A stretch of DNA of 47,813 nt, taken from NCBI GenBank assembly GCA_015519965.1, contig WIAM01000019.1, positions 1 through 47,813 of the forward strand. Direction: 5' to 3'. This DNA comes from Thermaceae bacterium. GTDB lineage: Bacteria > Deinococcota > Deinococci > Deinococcales > Marinithermaceae. Below, in pieces: positions 1 through 6,799 of this stretch. The notes beneath the pieces were generated by a model that did no database searches, was not told the origin of the DNA, and saw nothing but the letters and a program-made list of their open reading frames with translations. Both the position numbers and the translations under genes were made by a program. Numbering within the stretch: the stretch's first letter is position 1; each line of letters opens with the position of its first letter.

Positions 1-240
1 CTTCCCGTCCTTCCCCCGAAACAAAATCTCCCCGCCAACAATCCGCCCCGGAGGACTCGGTATCAACCGCATGATCGCCAGCGACGTCACCGACTTCCCA
101 GACCCCGACTCCCCAACAACCGCCAGCGTCTCGCCCTTCTCAATGTGAAACGTTACCCCGTCAACCGCCCGGACAACCCCCTCGTCCGTCCGAAACTCAA
201 CCCGTAAGTCCCGTACCTCAAGTATCCTCGTCGGTCCCAT
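1..240 (-). CDS. ABC transporter ATP-binding protein, peptide type (partial, 3' end beyond window)
   Basis: This is the first 80 codons of a nucleotide-binding subunit; the rest lies left of the window. The start is ATG at 240, behind the purine-rich leader AGAGGGAGAGCAG. The protein opens [16 protein letters not shown], followed by a beta-rich segment and the Walker A motif GESGSGKS near residues 43-50, then [16 protein letters not shown], which is typical of OppD/DppD ATPases. It lies 38 bases downstream of the permease gene at 279-1679 on the same strand, so it should power that importer from the cytoplasmic side. Its codons end mostly in G or T and seldom in C (about 8 of 80), unlike all its neighbours. 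The family call is firm; the substrate is unknown. Confidence 0.9.
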   Translation of the reverse strand, partial: MGPTRILEVRDLRVEFRTDEGVVRAVDGVTFHIEKGETLAVVGESGSGKSVTSLAIMRLIPSPPGRIVGGEILFRGKDGK

Positions 241-278
241 CTGCTCTCCCTCTCACACGTCTCCAGGTTATACCCGAC

Positions 279-1679
279 CTACCGCCGCCGGCGGGGGTCG
301 AGCGCGTCCCTAAGGCCATCACCCACGAAGTTCCACGTCAGCACGGCGACAAAGATAGCAAATCCCGGGGCCAAAACCCATGGCCGGTCGGCGAAGGAGG
401 CAAAGCCACCGTCCTGCGCCGCCTTCAAAAGCAGACCCCAGCTGGTATAAGGCTCGGTGATGCCGAAGCCCAAAAAGGAAAGCCCTGACTCAGCGAGGAT
501 GAAACTGGGAATCGCAATCGAAGCGTAGACGATGGTGTAGCTCGCGGTGGCCGGGAGGATGTGGCGCAGGATAATCCAGAACTCGGGCACCCCCAGCGCC
601 TTGGCCGCGGTCACGTAATCGGTCTCCCGCAACGACAGCACCATACCGCGGACCACCCGGGCAAGCCCTCCCCAGCCGATGAAGCTCAAGATCACCACCA
701 CGATGTAAAAGGTCATGAGCGGAGAGATATCACTGGGGAACACGCTGCGCAAAGTGATGAGGAGGAAAAGGCCAGGGATGGCGGAGAGAATCTCGATCAA
801 ACGCATCACCATATCGTCGGGGTCGAAGCTGAAAGGAAGAACGAAGGCATTGAGAACCATCCAAAGCGCGGCCGCTCCCAGGAAAATCACCTCGAACGCC
901 TTCTCCCAGGGGGTGCTCAACGCCATGAGGAGGTTGAGAGAATAAAGCAATCCTCCGGCCAGCCCGAGCCACACGGCCAAGCTCAAAAGGAGCAAGGGTA
1001 GGCGAAACGGCACCAACCACAATGGCGGCGCGAGCAGGTACTGCCAGGTCCGTAAACGTAGCAAAGGCAGCGAGAGATGAATGCGCTGGCCCTGGTAGTA
1101 CCCCGAGATCCCGCCCATTAAGAGACCGATGATCATGGCAACGAGCACCGAAAAGATGCCGATGGTCAGCGAGACCTGGCCCCCGTAGACCATCCGGCTC
1201 CAGAGATCACGGCCGAAGTTATCCGCGCCGAGCAGATACAGCCGGGCCCCTTCCCGGGTCGCCTCTTCGCCGAGGCCAATCAGGCGCCAGTCGCTCTTGA
1301 AGAGCTTAAAGATGGTATAGGGCTGCTCGGGGGTTCGGACGAAGAAGTAAATCGGGTAGCGCTTGCTTTTGTCCTCGGTGTACTTTTCGGTAAAGGTGTT
1401 GAGGTCGAGCTCTTTTTTGAGCCGGTAAACGAACGGCCGGGTCAGGCGGCCGGTGTCGGGGTCGCGGAAGTGGATCGGGGTCGGCGGAGCGTAGCGGAAG
1501 GCCGGGGTCAGGGTATAGAAGTTGGGGTCGTAGGTGCTGAAAAACCCGGCGAAGGCCGCCATGAAGTACAGCACCAAGAGGATCCCACCGCCGATCAAGG
1601 CCAGCCGGTGCTTGCGGAACTGCTCCCAGGCCAGCCTGGTTCGGGATTTCATCATGGGGGTCGCTTCTCGTTCGGCCAT
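279..1679 (-). CDS. ABC transporter permease, DppC/OppC type, with large insertions
   Basis: Inner-membrane permease subunit of a peptide-type importer, 466 aa, against about 280-320 aa for ordinary OppC/DppC proteins. The first membrane segment is at about residues 27-47. The core domain begins near LLGADNFGRDLWSRM (residue 149), and the ATPase-contact EAA loop is DYVTAAKALGVPEF (about 354-367). Extra length sits in two places: a periplasmic stretch (about 52-147), and a hydrophobic stretch of about 89 residues (about 198-286) between GGISGYYQG and DDMVMRLIEILSAIPG, which are normally close together. The ATG at 1679 lies 3 bases after the preceding permease stop, with GGTGA inside that gene's end, so translation is probably coupled. 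Family assignment is confident; the role of the insert is unknown. Confidence 0.92.
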   Translation of the reverse strand: MAEREATPMMKSRTRLAWEQFRKHRLALIGGGILLVLYFMAAFAGFFSTYDPNFYTLTPAFRYAPPTPIHFRDPDTGRLTRPFVYRLKKELDLNTFTEKYTEDKSKRYPIYFFVRTPEQPYTIFKLFKSDWRLIGLGEEATREGARLYLLGADNFGRDLWSRMVYGGQVSLTIGIFSVLVAMIIGLLMGGISGYYQGQRIHLSLPLLRLRTWQYLLAPPLWLVPFRLPLLLLSLAVWLGLAGGLLYSLNLLMALSTPWEKAFEVIFLGAAALWMVLNAFVLPFSFDPDDMVMRLIEILSAIPGLFLLITLRSVFPSDISPLMTFYIVVVILSFIGWGGLARVVRGMVLSLRETDYVTAAKALGVPEFWIILRHILPATASYTIVYASIAIPSFILAESGLSFLGFGITEPYTSWGLLLKAAQDGGFASFADRPWVLAPGFAIFVAVLTWNFVGDGLRDALDPRRRR

Positions 1680-1682
1680 GGT

Positions 1683-2666
1683 TCACCCGTAGCGTATCCT
1701 GGGGTCAACGAGCGCGAGCAAGATGTCCCCGAGGATGTTTCCGATAATGAGTAAAAGCGTCGAAAGGGCGATGAGACCGGTATTGACGTAGAGGTCTTGC
1801 TGGTTGATGGCATCAAGCAGCAAGGGGGTAATGCCCGGCCAGTTGGCGACGACTTCCACCAGCCCGGCACCGCCGATGAGCGCGGGCAAAAGCCCGCCGA
1901 TAGTGGCGATGACCGGGATGATGGCATTGCGAAGGGCGTGTTTATAGAGCACACTGCGTTCCCAGAGGCCCTTCGCTCGCGCGGTGCGGATATAGTCCTG
2001 GCCTAAAACCTCCATCATCAAGCCACGCATCACCCGGGTCAAGCTCGACATGTCGGCGGTCACCACCACGAACGCCGGCAGGATCGCGTGCCAGAGGATG
2101 TCTTTAACCTGCTGCCAGTACCCCATCTGCTCGAACCCCTGGCTGGTCATGCCGCCAATGGGGAAGGGAATCCAACCGTAGGCGAACTTGAACTGCACCA
2201 GGATGTAGATCAGGATGAGCATGAAGAAAAAGTTGGGGATGGCGATGCCGAAATACGCCAGGAAACTGATGATGTAATCGAGCAGGGTGTAGGGTCGCAG
2301 CGCCTGATACACGCCGACCGGGATGCCGATCAGGTAGAGAAAGACGATCGAGAGCCCCACCAGGATGAGGGAGTTCATGATCCGCGGCCAGATCACCTGC
2401 ATGACCGGCTGCTGGTACATGAAGGAGTAGCCCAGATCCCCCTGGAACAGGTTCTTAAGCCAGATGAGGTACTGGACCAAGATCGGCTTGTCGAGACCCA
2501 GATTGTGGCGGAGCAGTTCGATGGTCTCGGGTCGGATCTTGGGGTCGAGCTCCCATTGCGTCAGAAAATCCCCTGGCGTGAGCTGGAGGACCACGAAAGC
2601 GAAGAAAGTCGCGCCAAGGAAGGTGGGGATCACGTGTATGAACCGACGTAGCAGATATGTACCCAC
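1683..2666 (-). CDS. ABC transporter permease, DppB/OppB type
   Basis: The second permease subunit, 327 aa, a normal length for the family. It begins VGTYLLRRFIHVIPTF, the usual amphipathic start plus first membrane helix, then the periplasmic loop LTPGDF...ELDPKIRPETIELLRHNLGLDKP and five further helices, with the EAA loop DYIRTARAKGL in the second half. The frame is open further upstream to a GTG at 2714, but that stretch is translated from a terminator hairpin. I chose the GTG at 2666 because GGAGAG lies just ahead of it and it restores the family N-terminus. It forms the channel with the 279-1679 permease; the binding protein is just upstream. Confidence 0.92.
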   Translation of the reverse strand: MGTYLLRRFIHVIPTFLGATFFAFVVLQLTPGDFLTQWELDPKIRPETIELLRHNLGLDKPILVQYLIWLKNLFQGDLGYSFMYQQPVMQVIWPRIMNSLILVGLSIVFLYLIGIPVGVYQALRPYTLLDYIISFLAYFGIAIPNFFFMLILIYILVQFKFAYGWIPFPIGGMTSQGFEQMGYWQQVKDILWHAILPAFVVVTADMSSLTRVMRGLMMEVLGQDYIRTARAKGLWERSVLYKHALRNAIIPVIATIGGLLPALIGGAGLVEVVANWPGITPLLLDAINQQDLYVNTGLIALSTLLLIIGNILGDILLALVDPRIRYG

Positions 2667-2677
2667 GGCTCTCTCCG

Positions 2678-2707
2678 AAAAAACTCCCCGGGGTGGACCC
2701 CGGGGAG
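2678..2707 (-). terminator. Intrinsic terminator/attenuator between binding protein and permease genes
   Basis: The arms at 2684-2694 and 2697-2707 form a perfect 11-bp G+C-rich stem with a two-base centre, followed on the minus strand by six Ts (2678-2683). It lies after the binding-protein stop and before the permease start, so it should end most transcripts after the binding-protein gene and let a minority read through. Confidence 0.85.
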
Positions 2708-2723
2708 GATCCACTCGACCAGT

Positions 2724-4478
2724 CTACTTGGCCCGGTACAGAAGCGGAAGCTCGAACGAGCCCCAGATCGAGGAGATGATCGCATCGGGGTGGAACCCGG
2801 CCATCCGGTTATTCCACGCCGCGTGGTAGTTGGGGCCCGCGATGTAGATGATGGGCTGCAGGTCGGCCTCGACCTCTTGCAGGCGGTAGCCGATCTTCAC
2901 CCGCTCCTTGAAGTCGAGGGTGGTGCGGCCCTTGTAGTAGAGCTTCTCCATCAGGGTCTCGCGAGGATCGATGCAGGTGCCGGAGCGGTTGTACATGTGG
3001 AGGTTGCCCTTACAAGGCACCACGTTCGAGCCGAACGGCCAGTCAAGCCCGCCGCCGGTCAAACCGATGATGATGGCATCAAACGGCCGCTGGTCACCCT
3101 TCGAGAGCAGCTGACCCACCAGGGTGTTGAAGTCGATGGGGCGGAAGTTGATCTTGATGCCCACCTTCTTACCGGCGTCAACGATCAGCTTGGCGATCTG
3201 CTCACGCTGAGCGTTACCGGCGTTGGTGGCGAGGTTGAACTCAATGCGACGCCCTTGGGAGTCGACGAGGTAGCCCTCTTTGTCCTTCTTGGTAAAGCCG
3301 AGTTCAGCCAGGAGCTGCGCGGCCTTCTTGAGGTCGTAGGTGTACTTGGGCGCGTCGTTGTTGATCCACTGCTTCAAGACCGGGTAGACCGAGCCGTACA
3401 TCGGGGTCCCGAGACCACCGTAGACGACCTCGACCACGGCCTGGCGGTTGATGATGTGGCTGATGGCCTTGCGGAACTTATCGGAGCGGAAGAGCGCTTC
3501 CTTGAAGGGTTCGTCCTTCTTGTTCCAGTTGAAGACCACGAACTGGCTGCTGGCCACCGGCGAGGCGTTCACCTTGAGGGTGGCATCCAGCTTGCCGGCA
3601 TTCATCGCCTTCTTGATCTGCGAAATGTGCTCGACGGTCGAGGGGTTCATGTAGTCGATCTCGCCGGTCAGGAAAGCCGCGAGCTCGGCGTTGGTGTCCT
3701 TCACGATGTTGACCTGGTAGCGGTCGAGGTAGGGCAGCGGGTTGCCTGCCTCGTCCTTGTTCCACTCGCCGAAGTAGGGGTTGCGTTTAAAGATCGCGCG
3801 CTCGCCTGGGCGGTAGGACTCGAGCACGAAGGGCCCGAAGGCAACGATGTTCTTGGGATCCTCATTCAGACCCCACATGCCCTTGATGCCATCGGCCCCT
3901 TTGGCCTTATAGACCGGGGCGAAGACGTGAGCGGGCCAGGGGGTAAAGCTGGCAATGGCGAAGGCCTCTGCGTCCGGTTTCGGGTAAATGAACTTGATGG
4001 TGTAATCGTCGATCTTTTCGACGAGCACCGGGCTATCGCCGATGAAGAACGAGTCACGGCTGTTGGAACCCACGTCCGGGTCCATGTGGATCTTGTAGGT
4101 CCAGATCCAGTCGTCGGCGGTGATCGGCTCGCCGTCCGACCACTTCATGCCCTTGCGGATCTTGAAGGTGATCTCGGTCTGGTCCTTGCTAATCTCCCAG
4201 CCGGTGGCCATGTAGGGGATCCATTCGCCAGTGGTCGGATCACGCATGACCAAGCCGAGGTTGAGGTTCATCATGTCGGGGATGTTGGTCGCCTCGGCGC
4301 TCAGGAAGGGGTTCATGGTCCGGAAGTCGCTGATGGTGGCCTCGACGAAGGTGCCACCCCGTTTGGCCTCACCGGGTTTGGCGGTCGTCCACTTAGACGG
4401 CCAGGTAAAGGGCTGGGCCGCGGCAAAACCGAGCGCGGCGATGGCCAGAATGCCTATAATCCAACGGGTCTTCTTCAT
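2724..4478 (-). CDS. Extracellular solute-binding protein of a peptide-type ABC importer (family 5)
   Basis: Secreted or anchored binding protein, 584 aa, that captures the solute and delivers it to the permeases encoded downstream. The N-terminus MKKTRWIIGILAIAALGFAAAQPF is a signal peptide (K-rich, hydrophobic core, AAAQ cut site) with no lipobox cysteine. The family 5 (OppA/DppA) signature regions are visible: MMNLNLGLVMRDPTTGEWIPYMATGW, ITFKIRKGMKWSDGEPITADDW and FRKAISHIINRQAVVEVVYGG. The ATG at 4478 is preceded by GGGAGGT at good spacing. Oligopeptides are the commonest ligands of the family, but sugars, nickel and opines occur too, so the substrate is left open. A terminator follows the gene. 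Confidence 0.93.
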   Translation of the reverse strand: MKKTRWIIGILAIAALGFAAAQPFTWPSKWTTAKPGEAKRGGTFVEATISDFRTMNPFLSAEATNIPDMMNLNLGLVMRDPTTGEWIPYMATGWEISKDQTEITFKIRKGMKWSDGEPITADDWIWTYKIHMDPDVGSNSRDSFFIGDSPVLVEKIDDYTIKFIYPKPDAEAFAIASFTPWPAHVFAPVYKAKGADGIKGMWGLNEDPKNIVAFGPFVLESYRPGERAIFKRNPYFGEWNKDEAGNPLPYLDRYQVNIVKDTNAELAAFLTGEIDYMNPSTVEHISQIKKAMNAGKLDATLKVNASPVASSQFVVFNWNKKDEPFKEALFRSDKFRKAISHIINRQAVVEVVYGGLGTPMYGSVYPVLKQWINNDAPKYTYDLKKAAQLLAELGFTKKDKEGYLVDSQGRRIEFNLATNAGNAQREQIAKLIVDAGKKVGIKINFRPIDFNTLVGQLLSKGDQRPFDAIIIGLTGGGLDWPFGSNVVPCKGNLHMYNRSGTCIDPRETLMEKLYYKGRTTLDFKERVKIGYRLQEVEADLQPIIYIAGPNYHAAWNNRMAGFHPDAIISSIWGSFELPLLYRAK

Positions 4479-4542
4479 ATCAAACCTCCCGAAAACCCAA
4501 GCGCTTTCTTGGGACTTTTGTTCCGCTTGGGCCTTGCCCTAA

Positions 4543-4571
4543 GGCTAACGACTTTCGTTGGACCCTGTCAA
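4543..4571 (-). promoter_or_regulatory. Putative promoter of the peptide-ABC operon
   Basis: A perfect TTGACA (complement of 4566-4571) is followed at 17 bp by TTAGCC, or at 18 bp by TAGCCT, as a weak -10. This leaves a leader of about 60 nt before the binding-protein start at 4478. The -35 is convincing, the -10 poor. Confidence 0.5.
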
Positions 4572-4577
4572 GGAAAG

Positions 4578-4602
4578 CCGGGGGTGGCAAAGCCACCCCC
4601 GG
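4578..4602 (-). terminator. Hairpin terminator after secG
   Basis: The arms CCGGGGGTGGC (4578-4588) and its complement (4592-4602) make an 11-bp stem around AAA. It lies 20 bases after the secG stop on the minus strand. The following CTTTCC is only a weak T tract, so efficiency is uncertain. Confidence 0.6.
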
Positions 4603-4621
4603 AATTTCTCCCTGGAAAAAG

Positions 4622-4852
4622 TTACAATTGCCAGGTACCGATGAGCAACGCGAGCGCGAGAAACGCGATCCCGAGATAGATGGTGACGCGGTAGAGACCG
4701 CCGGTGAGGCCGCGCGCTGAGAAGAGATCGGTGGCCCCACCTCCGAATACGTCACCACCGGCGGTCTTCGGTTCTTGCAAGATCACCAGCCACACCAAAC
4801 CCGCGGCTGCCGCCAGGTAGATCAAAAGCAGGATTACTTGAACGATACCCAC
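4622..4852 (-). CDS. secG: Protein translocase subunit SecG
   Basis: Small inner-membrane subunit of the SecYEG channel, which assists SecA-driven protein export. It is 76 aa from the GTG at 4852, the usual SecG size. Two membrane helices are visible (VQVILLLIYLAAAAGLVWLVIL and YRVTIYLGIAFLALALLIGTW), joined by the characteristic loop QEPKTAGGDVFGGGATDLFSARG, in which the GG..G/FG pattern is conserved in SecG. The frame is open further upstream, but that part is tRNA sequence; GGAGG seven bases before the GTG fixes the start. It sits 15 bases after the 3' end of a tRNA-Leu gene on the same strand, so both are probably on one transcript. Confidence 0.93.
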   Translation of the reverse strand: MGIVQVILLLIYLAAAAGLVWLVILQEPKTAGGDVFGGGATDLFSARGLTGGLYRVTIYLGIAFLALALLIGTWQL

Positions 4853-4867
4853 GCTCGCCTCCTCTTC

Positions 4868-4955
4868 TGGTGCCGGGAGCGGGACTCGAACCCGCACGGG
4901 CTATTCACCCAGCAGATTTTGAGTCTGCCGCGTCTACCAATTCCGCCATCCCGGC
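4868..4955 (-). tRNA. tRNA-Leu, anticodon CAA
   Basis: A class II tRNA of 88 nt with the CCA end encoded (4868-4870). The acceptor stem starts GCCGGGA and pairs with TCCCGGC. The anticodon arm has the loop CTCAAAA, giving anticodon CAA (reads UUG). A long variable arm (TGGGTGAATAGCCCG) and the T-arm motif GGTTCGAGTCC follow. The class II shape and anticodon make the identity secure. Confidence 0.96.
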
Positions 4956-4970
4956 ACGCGGCCAAGCGAC

Positions 4971-4976
4971 ACTATA
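4971..4976 (-). promoter_or_regulatory. -10 box of the tRNA-Leu/secG transcript
   Basis: TATAGT on the minus strand lies 15 bases ahead of the tRNA 5' end, a normal distance for a short 5' trailer. The region 17 bp further up (GTGATC) is a poor -35. It lies between the stop of the thioredoxin-like gene (4996) and the tRNA. Confidence 0.5.
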
Positions 4977-4995
4977 GCACAAAGCCCCAGTCAGA

Positions 4996-5877
4996 TCACC
5001 ACCCGGCCGCACTGCGTGGGCCTTCCGACCGCCTTCCCAGCGCCTGCGACAGGTAGCGATCGAGGGCCTCTGGAAAGAGCTCACCCGGATGGCGTGCCAC
5101 GAGGCGCCCCTCGGCATCGAAAAAGAAGGTGAAGGGAATACCGCTGGTGCGAAACGCCCGCCCCAGTTCGCTCTTGCGGTCGAGCAAGACCCACTCGAGG
5201 ACCAACCCCTGCTCGTCGAGGAAGCGGCGCACGGTCTCGGCGTCCTCCCCCTGGTCGACGAAGAGGAACACGGCGTCGCCGTGCTCGAGGGCCGCCTGGG
5301 CCAAAAGCGGCATCTCCCGCCGGCAGGGCGGGCACCAGCTGGCCCAGAGGTTGATGACCAGCGGCCGACCGACCAGATCGGCCAGCGCCACCTGGCCGCC
5401 GCCAAGCCTGGGTAAGACCAACGCCGGAACCGTGAGTTCTGGCGTCGCCGGTTTCCGCCCCAGACGCGAGCTCGGCGGGACTTCCTTCGTGGAAAGTGGG
5501 TAGCCTCGGGCCACCCACGCTTGCAGCCCGCCCGTGACGTTCTTGAGGTTTCGAAACCCCCGTTCCTTCAAGTATTCGGCGGCCTGGGTCGAACGGTGGC
5601 CGGTGCGGCAGATGAGGTAGACGGTCTTATCTTTGGGCAGGCTTCGCCACCAGTCCTGGACCTCATCGAGGGGGAGGTTGATGGCCCCGGGTACGTGCCC
5701 GGCGGCATACTCGATCGGAGTTCGCACATCGACCACGATGGCGGTGGCATCGTCGAGGTGCGCTTTGAGATCGTCGGGGCTCACGTTCTGATAACGCCCC
5801 CCACCGGCGCACGAGGCAAGCGCGACTATCAGAACCGAGGCGAGAAAAGCGAGGCGGGACCAAGCAACCCTTCGCAT
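4996..5877 (-). CDS. Lipoprotein with rhodanese and TlpA-like thioredoxin domains
   Basis: A 293-aa envelope protein. Residues 1-23 form a lipoprotein signal (hydrophobic stretch, then the lipobox LASC with C23). A single rhodanese domain covers about 30-130, with the active-site loop CRTGHRS (C90) after YLI. A TlpA/ResA-type thioredoxin domain covers about 145-285, with WCPPC (C182, C185) in NLWASWCPPCRREMP and a cis-proline in TSGIPFTF. The likely role is outside the cytoplasm: reducing disulfides (as in cytochrome c maturation) and handling sulfur transfer in one polypeptide. A TAAAAT box lies 6 nt before the ATG, so the mRNA is probably leaderless. Its neighbour at 5986 is another disulfide oxidoreductase. 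Domain calls are sure; the physiological partner is not. Confidence 0.88.
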   Translation of the reverse strand: MRRVAWSRLAFLASVLIVALASCAGGGRYQNVSPDDLKAHLDDATAIVVDVRTPIEYAAGHVPGAINLPLDEVQDWWRSLPKDKTVYLICRTGHRSTQAAEYLKERGFRNLKNVTGGLQAWVARGYPLSTKEVPPSSRLGRKPATPELTVPALVLPRLGGGQVALADLVGRPLVINLWASWCPPCRREMPLLAQAALEHGDAVFLFVDQGEDAETVRRFLDEQGLVLEWVLLDRKSELGRAFRTSGIPFTFFFDAEGRLVARHPGELFPEALDRYLSQALGRRSEGPRSAAGW

Positions 5878-5883
5878 ACCCCC

Positions 5884-5889
5884 ATTTTA
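5884..5889 (-). promoter_or_regulatory. -10 box of the rhodanese-thioredoxin lipoprotein gene (leaderless layout)
   Basis: TAAAAT on the minus strand ends 6 nt before the ATG at 5877. No -35 is clear in the 17-bp upstream position. Confidence 0.45.
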
Positions 5890-5926
5890 TGCCCAAACCC
5901 CCCACGGCTTTCATCCCTCCCACAAG

Positions 5927-5965
5927 CAAAACAAAGACGCCATGCGGGATATACCCCCACATGGC
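5927..5965 (-). terminator. Intrinsic terminator after the disulfide oxidoreductase gene
   Basis: The arms GCCATG(T)GGG and CCCGCATGGC (5939-5965) form a stem around a TATA centre, followed on the minus strand by a T-rich run (GTCTTTGTTTTG). It lies 20 bases after the stop at 5986. Confidence 0.75.
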
Positions 5966-5985
5966 ATCGAACGGCTGGCTGGCTT

Positions 5986-6675
5986 TTACGCGGTCGCGGC
6001 CACGACCTTTTTGATGGCGTCGAGGAACGCCGAAACCGGCTGGGCCCCCAAAATCCGCTGGGCGCCGTGATTGATCACCGTGTCCGGCACCCCGGAGATG
6101 TGGTACTTGTCGGCCAGCGAGGGGAACTCCTGGGCCTCAATCATCTCACCGAAGACCTTGGGCGAGGCGTAGGCGAAGCGGTGGCTGGTGCGAACCGCCT
6201 GCGGGCAGTAAGGGCAGGTCGGGGTGACGAAGACCTGGAGCACCACCTCCTGGGGAAGCTCGTTCAAGGTCTTCACCACGTCCTCGGGCAGCCCGTGGCC
6301 GTCGCGACCGATCATCTCGATGTCCTCGAGGAGGCTCGCGAACTCGTAACCGGCCGGGATCCCGCGGTAGCGGATGTTCACCGCAGAGGACCCCTTCTCG
6401 CGCAGGATGATGGTGGGAGCGGCTTCCACCCGCATCGCCTGGGCCTTCTCCTTGCCTTCCTCGCTGGAAAGGTCGTAGACCACGAGGGTCACTCGGTCCG
6501 AAAGCGGCTCGATCTCGCGAAGGAGCTGCTCGGTCTCCTTGCAGTAGAGGCACGGTTCCTTGCCCGGGGCGATAACGGTCGAGGTGTCAGTAAAAAGGAC
6601 GACCTCCACGTCCCGCTCAAGGTTCCCGAGACGCTCTCTCACGATCTGCTGTTCCTGTTCTCCCAAAAGCGGCAT
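5986..6675 (-). CDS. Protein disulfide oxidoreductase (PDO, glutaredoxin-like) with two CXXC sites
   Basis: A 229-aa cytoplasmic thiol-disulfide oxidoreductase made of two fused thioredoxin folds. The N-terminal unit has CLYC at residues 42-45 with cis-proline AAPT at 85-88. The C-terminal unit has CPYC at 154-157 with a later SGVPDT cis-proline. Proteins of this build are known mainly from thermophilic archaea and bacteria, where they help form and shuffle disulfides in intracellular proteins, so the gene supports a thermophilic host. The start ATG has GGAGG seven bases upstream. The 5' leader carries an 11-bp hairpin. No signal peptide is present, in contrast with the neighbouring lipoprotein thioredoxin. 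Confidence 0.9.
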   Translation of the reverse strand: MPLLGEQEQQIVRERLGNLERDVEVVLFTDTSTVIAPGKEPCLYCKETEQLLREIEPLSDRVTLVVYDLSSEEGKEKAQAMRVEAAPTIILREKGSSAVNIRYRGIPAGYEFASLLEDIEMIGRDGHGLPEDVVKTLNELPQEVVLQVFVTPTCPYCPQAVRTSHRFAYASPKVFGEMIEAQEFPSLADKYHISGVPDTVINHGAQRILGAQPVSAFLDAIKKVVAATA

Positions 6676-6694
6676 CTCTTCCCTCCTGGATCGG

Positions 6695-6720
6695 CGGGAT
6701 ACCCCCTCCGGGGTATCCCG
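6695..6720 (-). promoter_or_regulatory. Hairpin in the 5' leader of the disulfide oxidoreductase gene
   Basis: Arms CGGGATACCCC (6695-6705) and its exact complement (6710-6720) surround a 4-base loop. It lies 20-45 bases ahead of the start codon, just above the ribosome-binding site. No T run follows, so it is more likely an mRNA-stability or regulatory element than a terminator. Confidence 0.5.
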
Positions 6721-6732
6721 GTACCGGTGCTT

Positions 6733-6738
6733 AGTATA
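6733..6738 (-). promoter_or_regulatory. Possible -10 of the disulfide oxidoreductase gene
   Basis: TATACT on the minus strand would give a leader of about 50 nt that includes the hairpin at 6695-6720. No good -35 is seen 16-18 bp upstream. Confidence 0.35.
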
Positions 6739-6787
6739 CGTGATAATTTCGCTTGGGTTTCGTAGTCGATCCTACACAACGCGGGGG

Positions 6788-6793
6788 TAAACT
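6788..6793 (+). promoter_or_regulatory. -10 box for a leaderless nitrilase-family mRNA
   Basis: TAAACT ends 6 nt before the GTG at 6800, placing the expected transcription start on the start codon. A matching -35 is not evident. Confidence 0.5.
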
Positions 6794-6799
6794 CGAGGT

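Noticed and set aside
2667-2714. N-terminal extension of the OppB-type permease to GTG 2714
   Set aside because: The extra 16 codons are translated from the terminator stem, and a ribosome-binding site precedes the GTG at 2666.
2790-4679. 629-codon open frame opposite the solute-binding protein
   Set aside because: It crosses the promoter and terminator region and has no domain; the binding protein on the other strand is clear.
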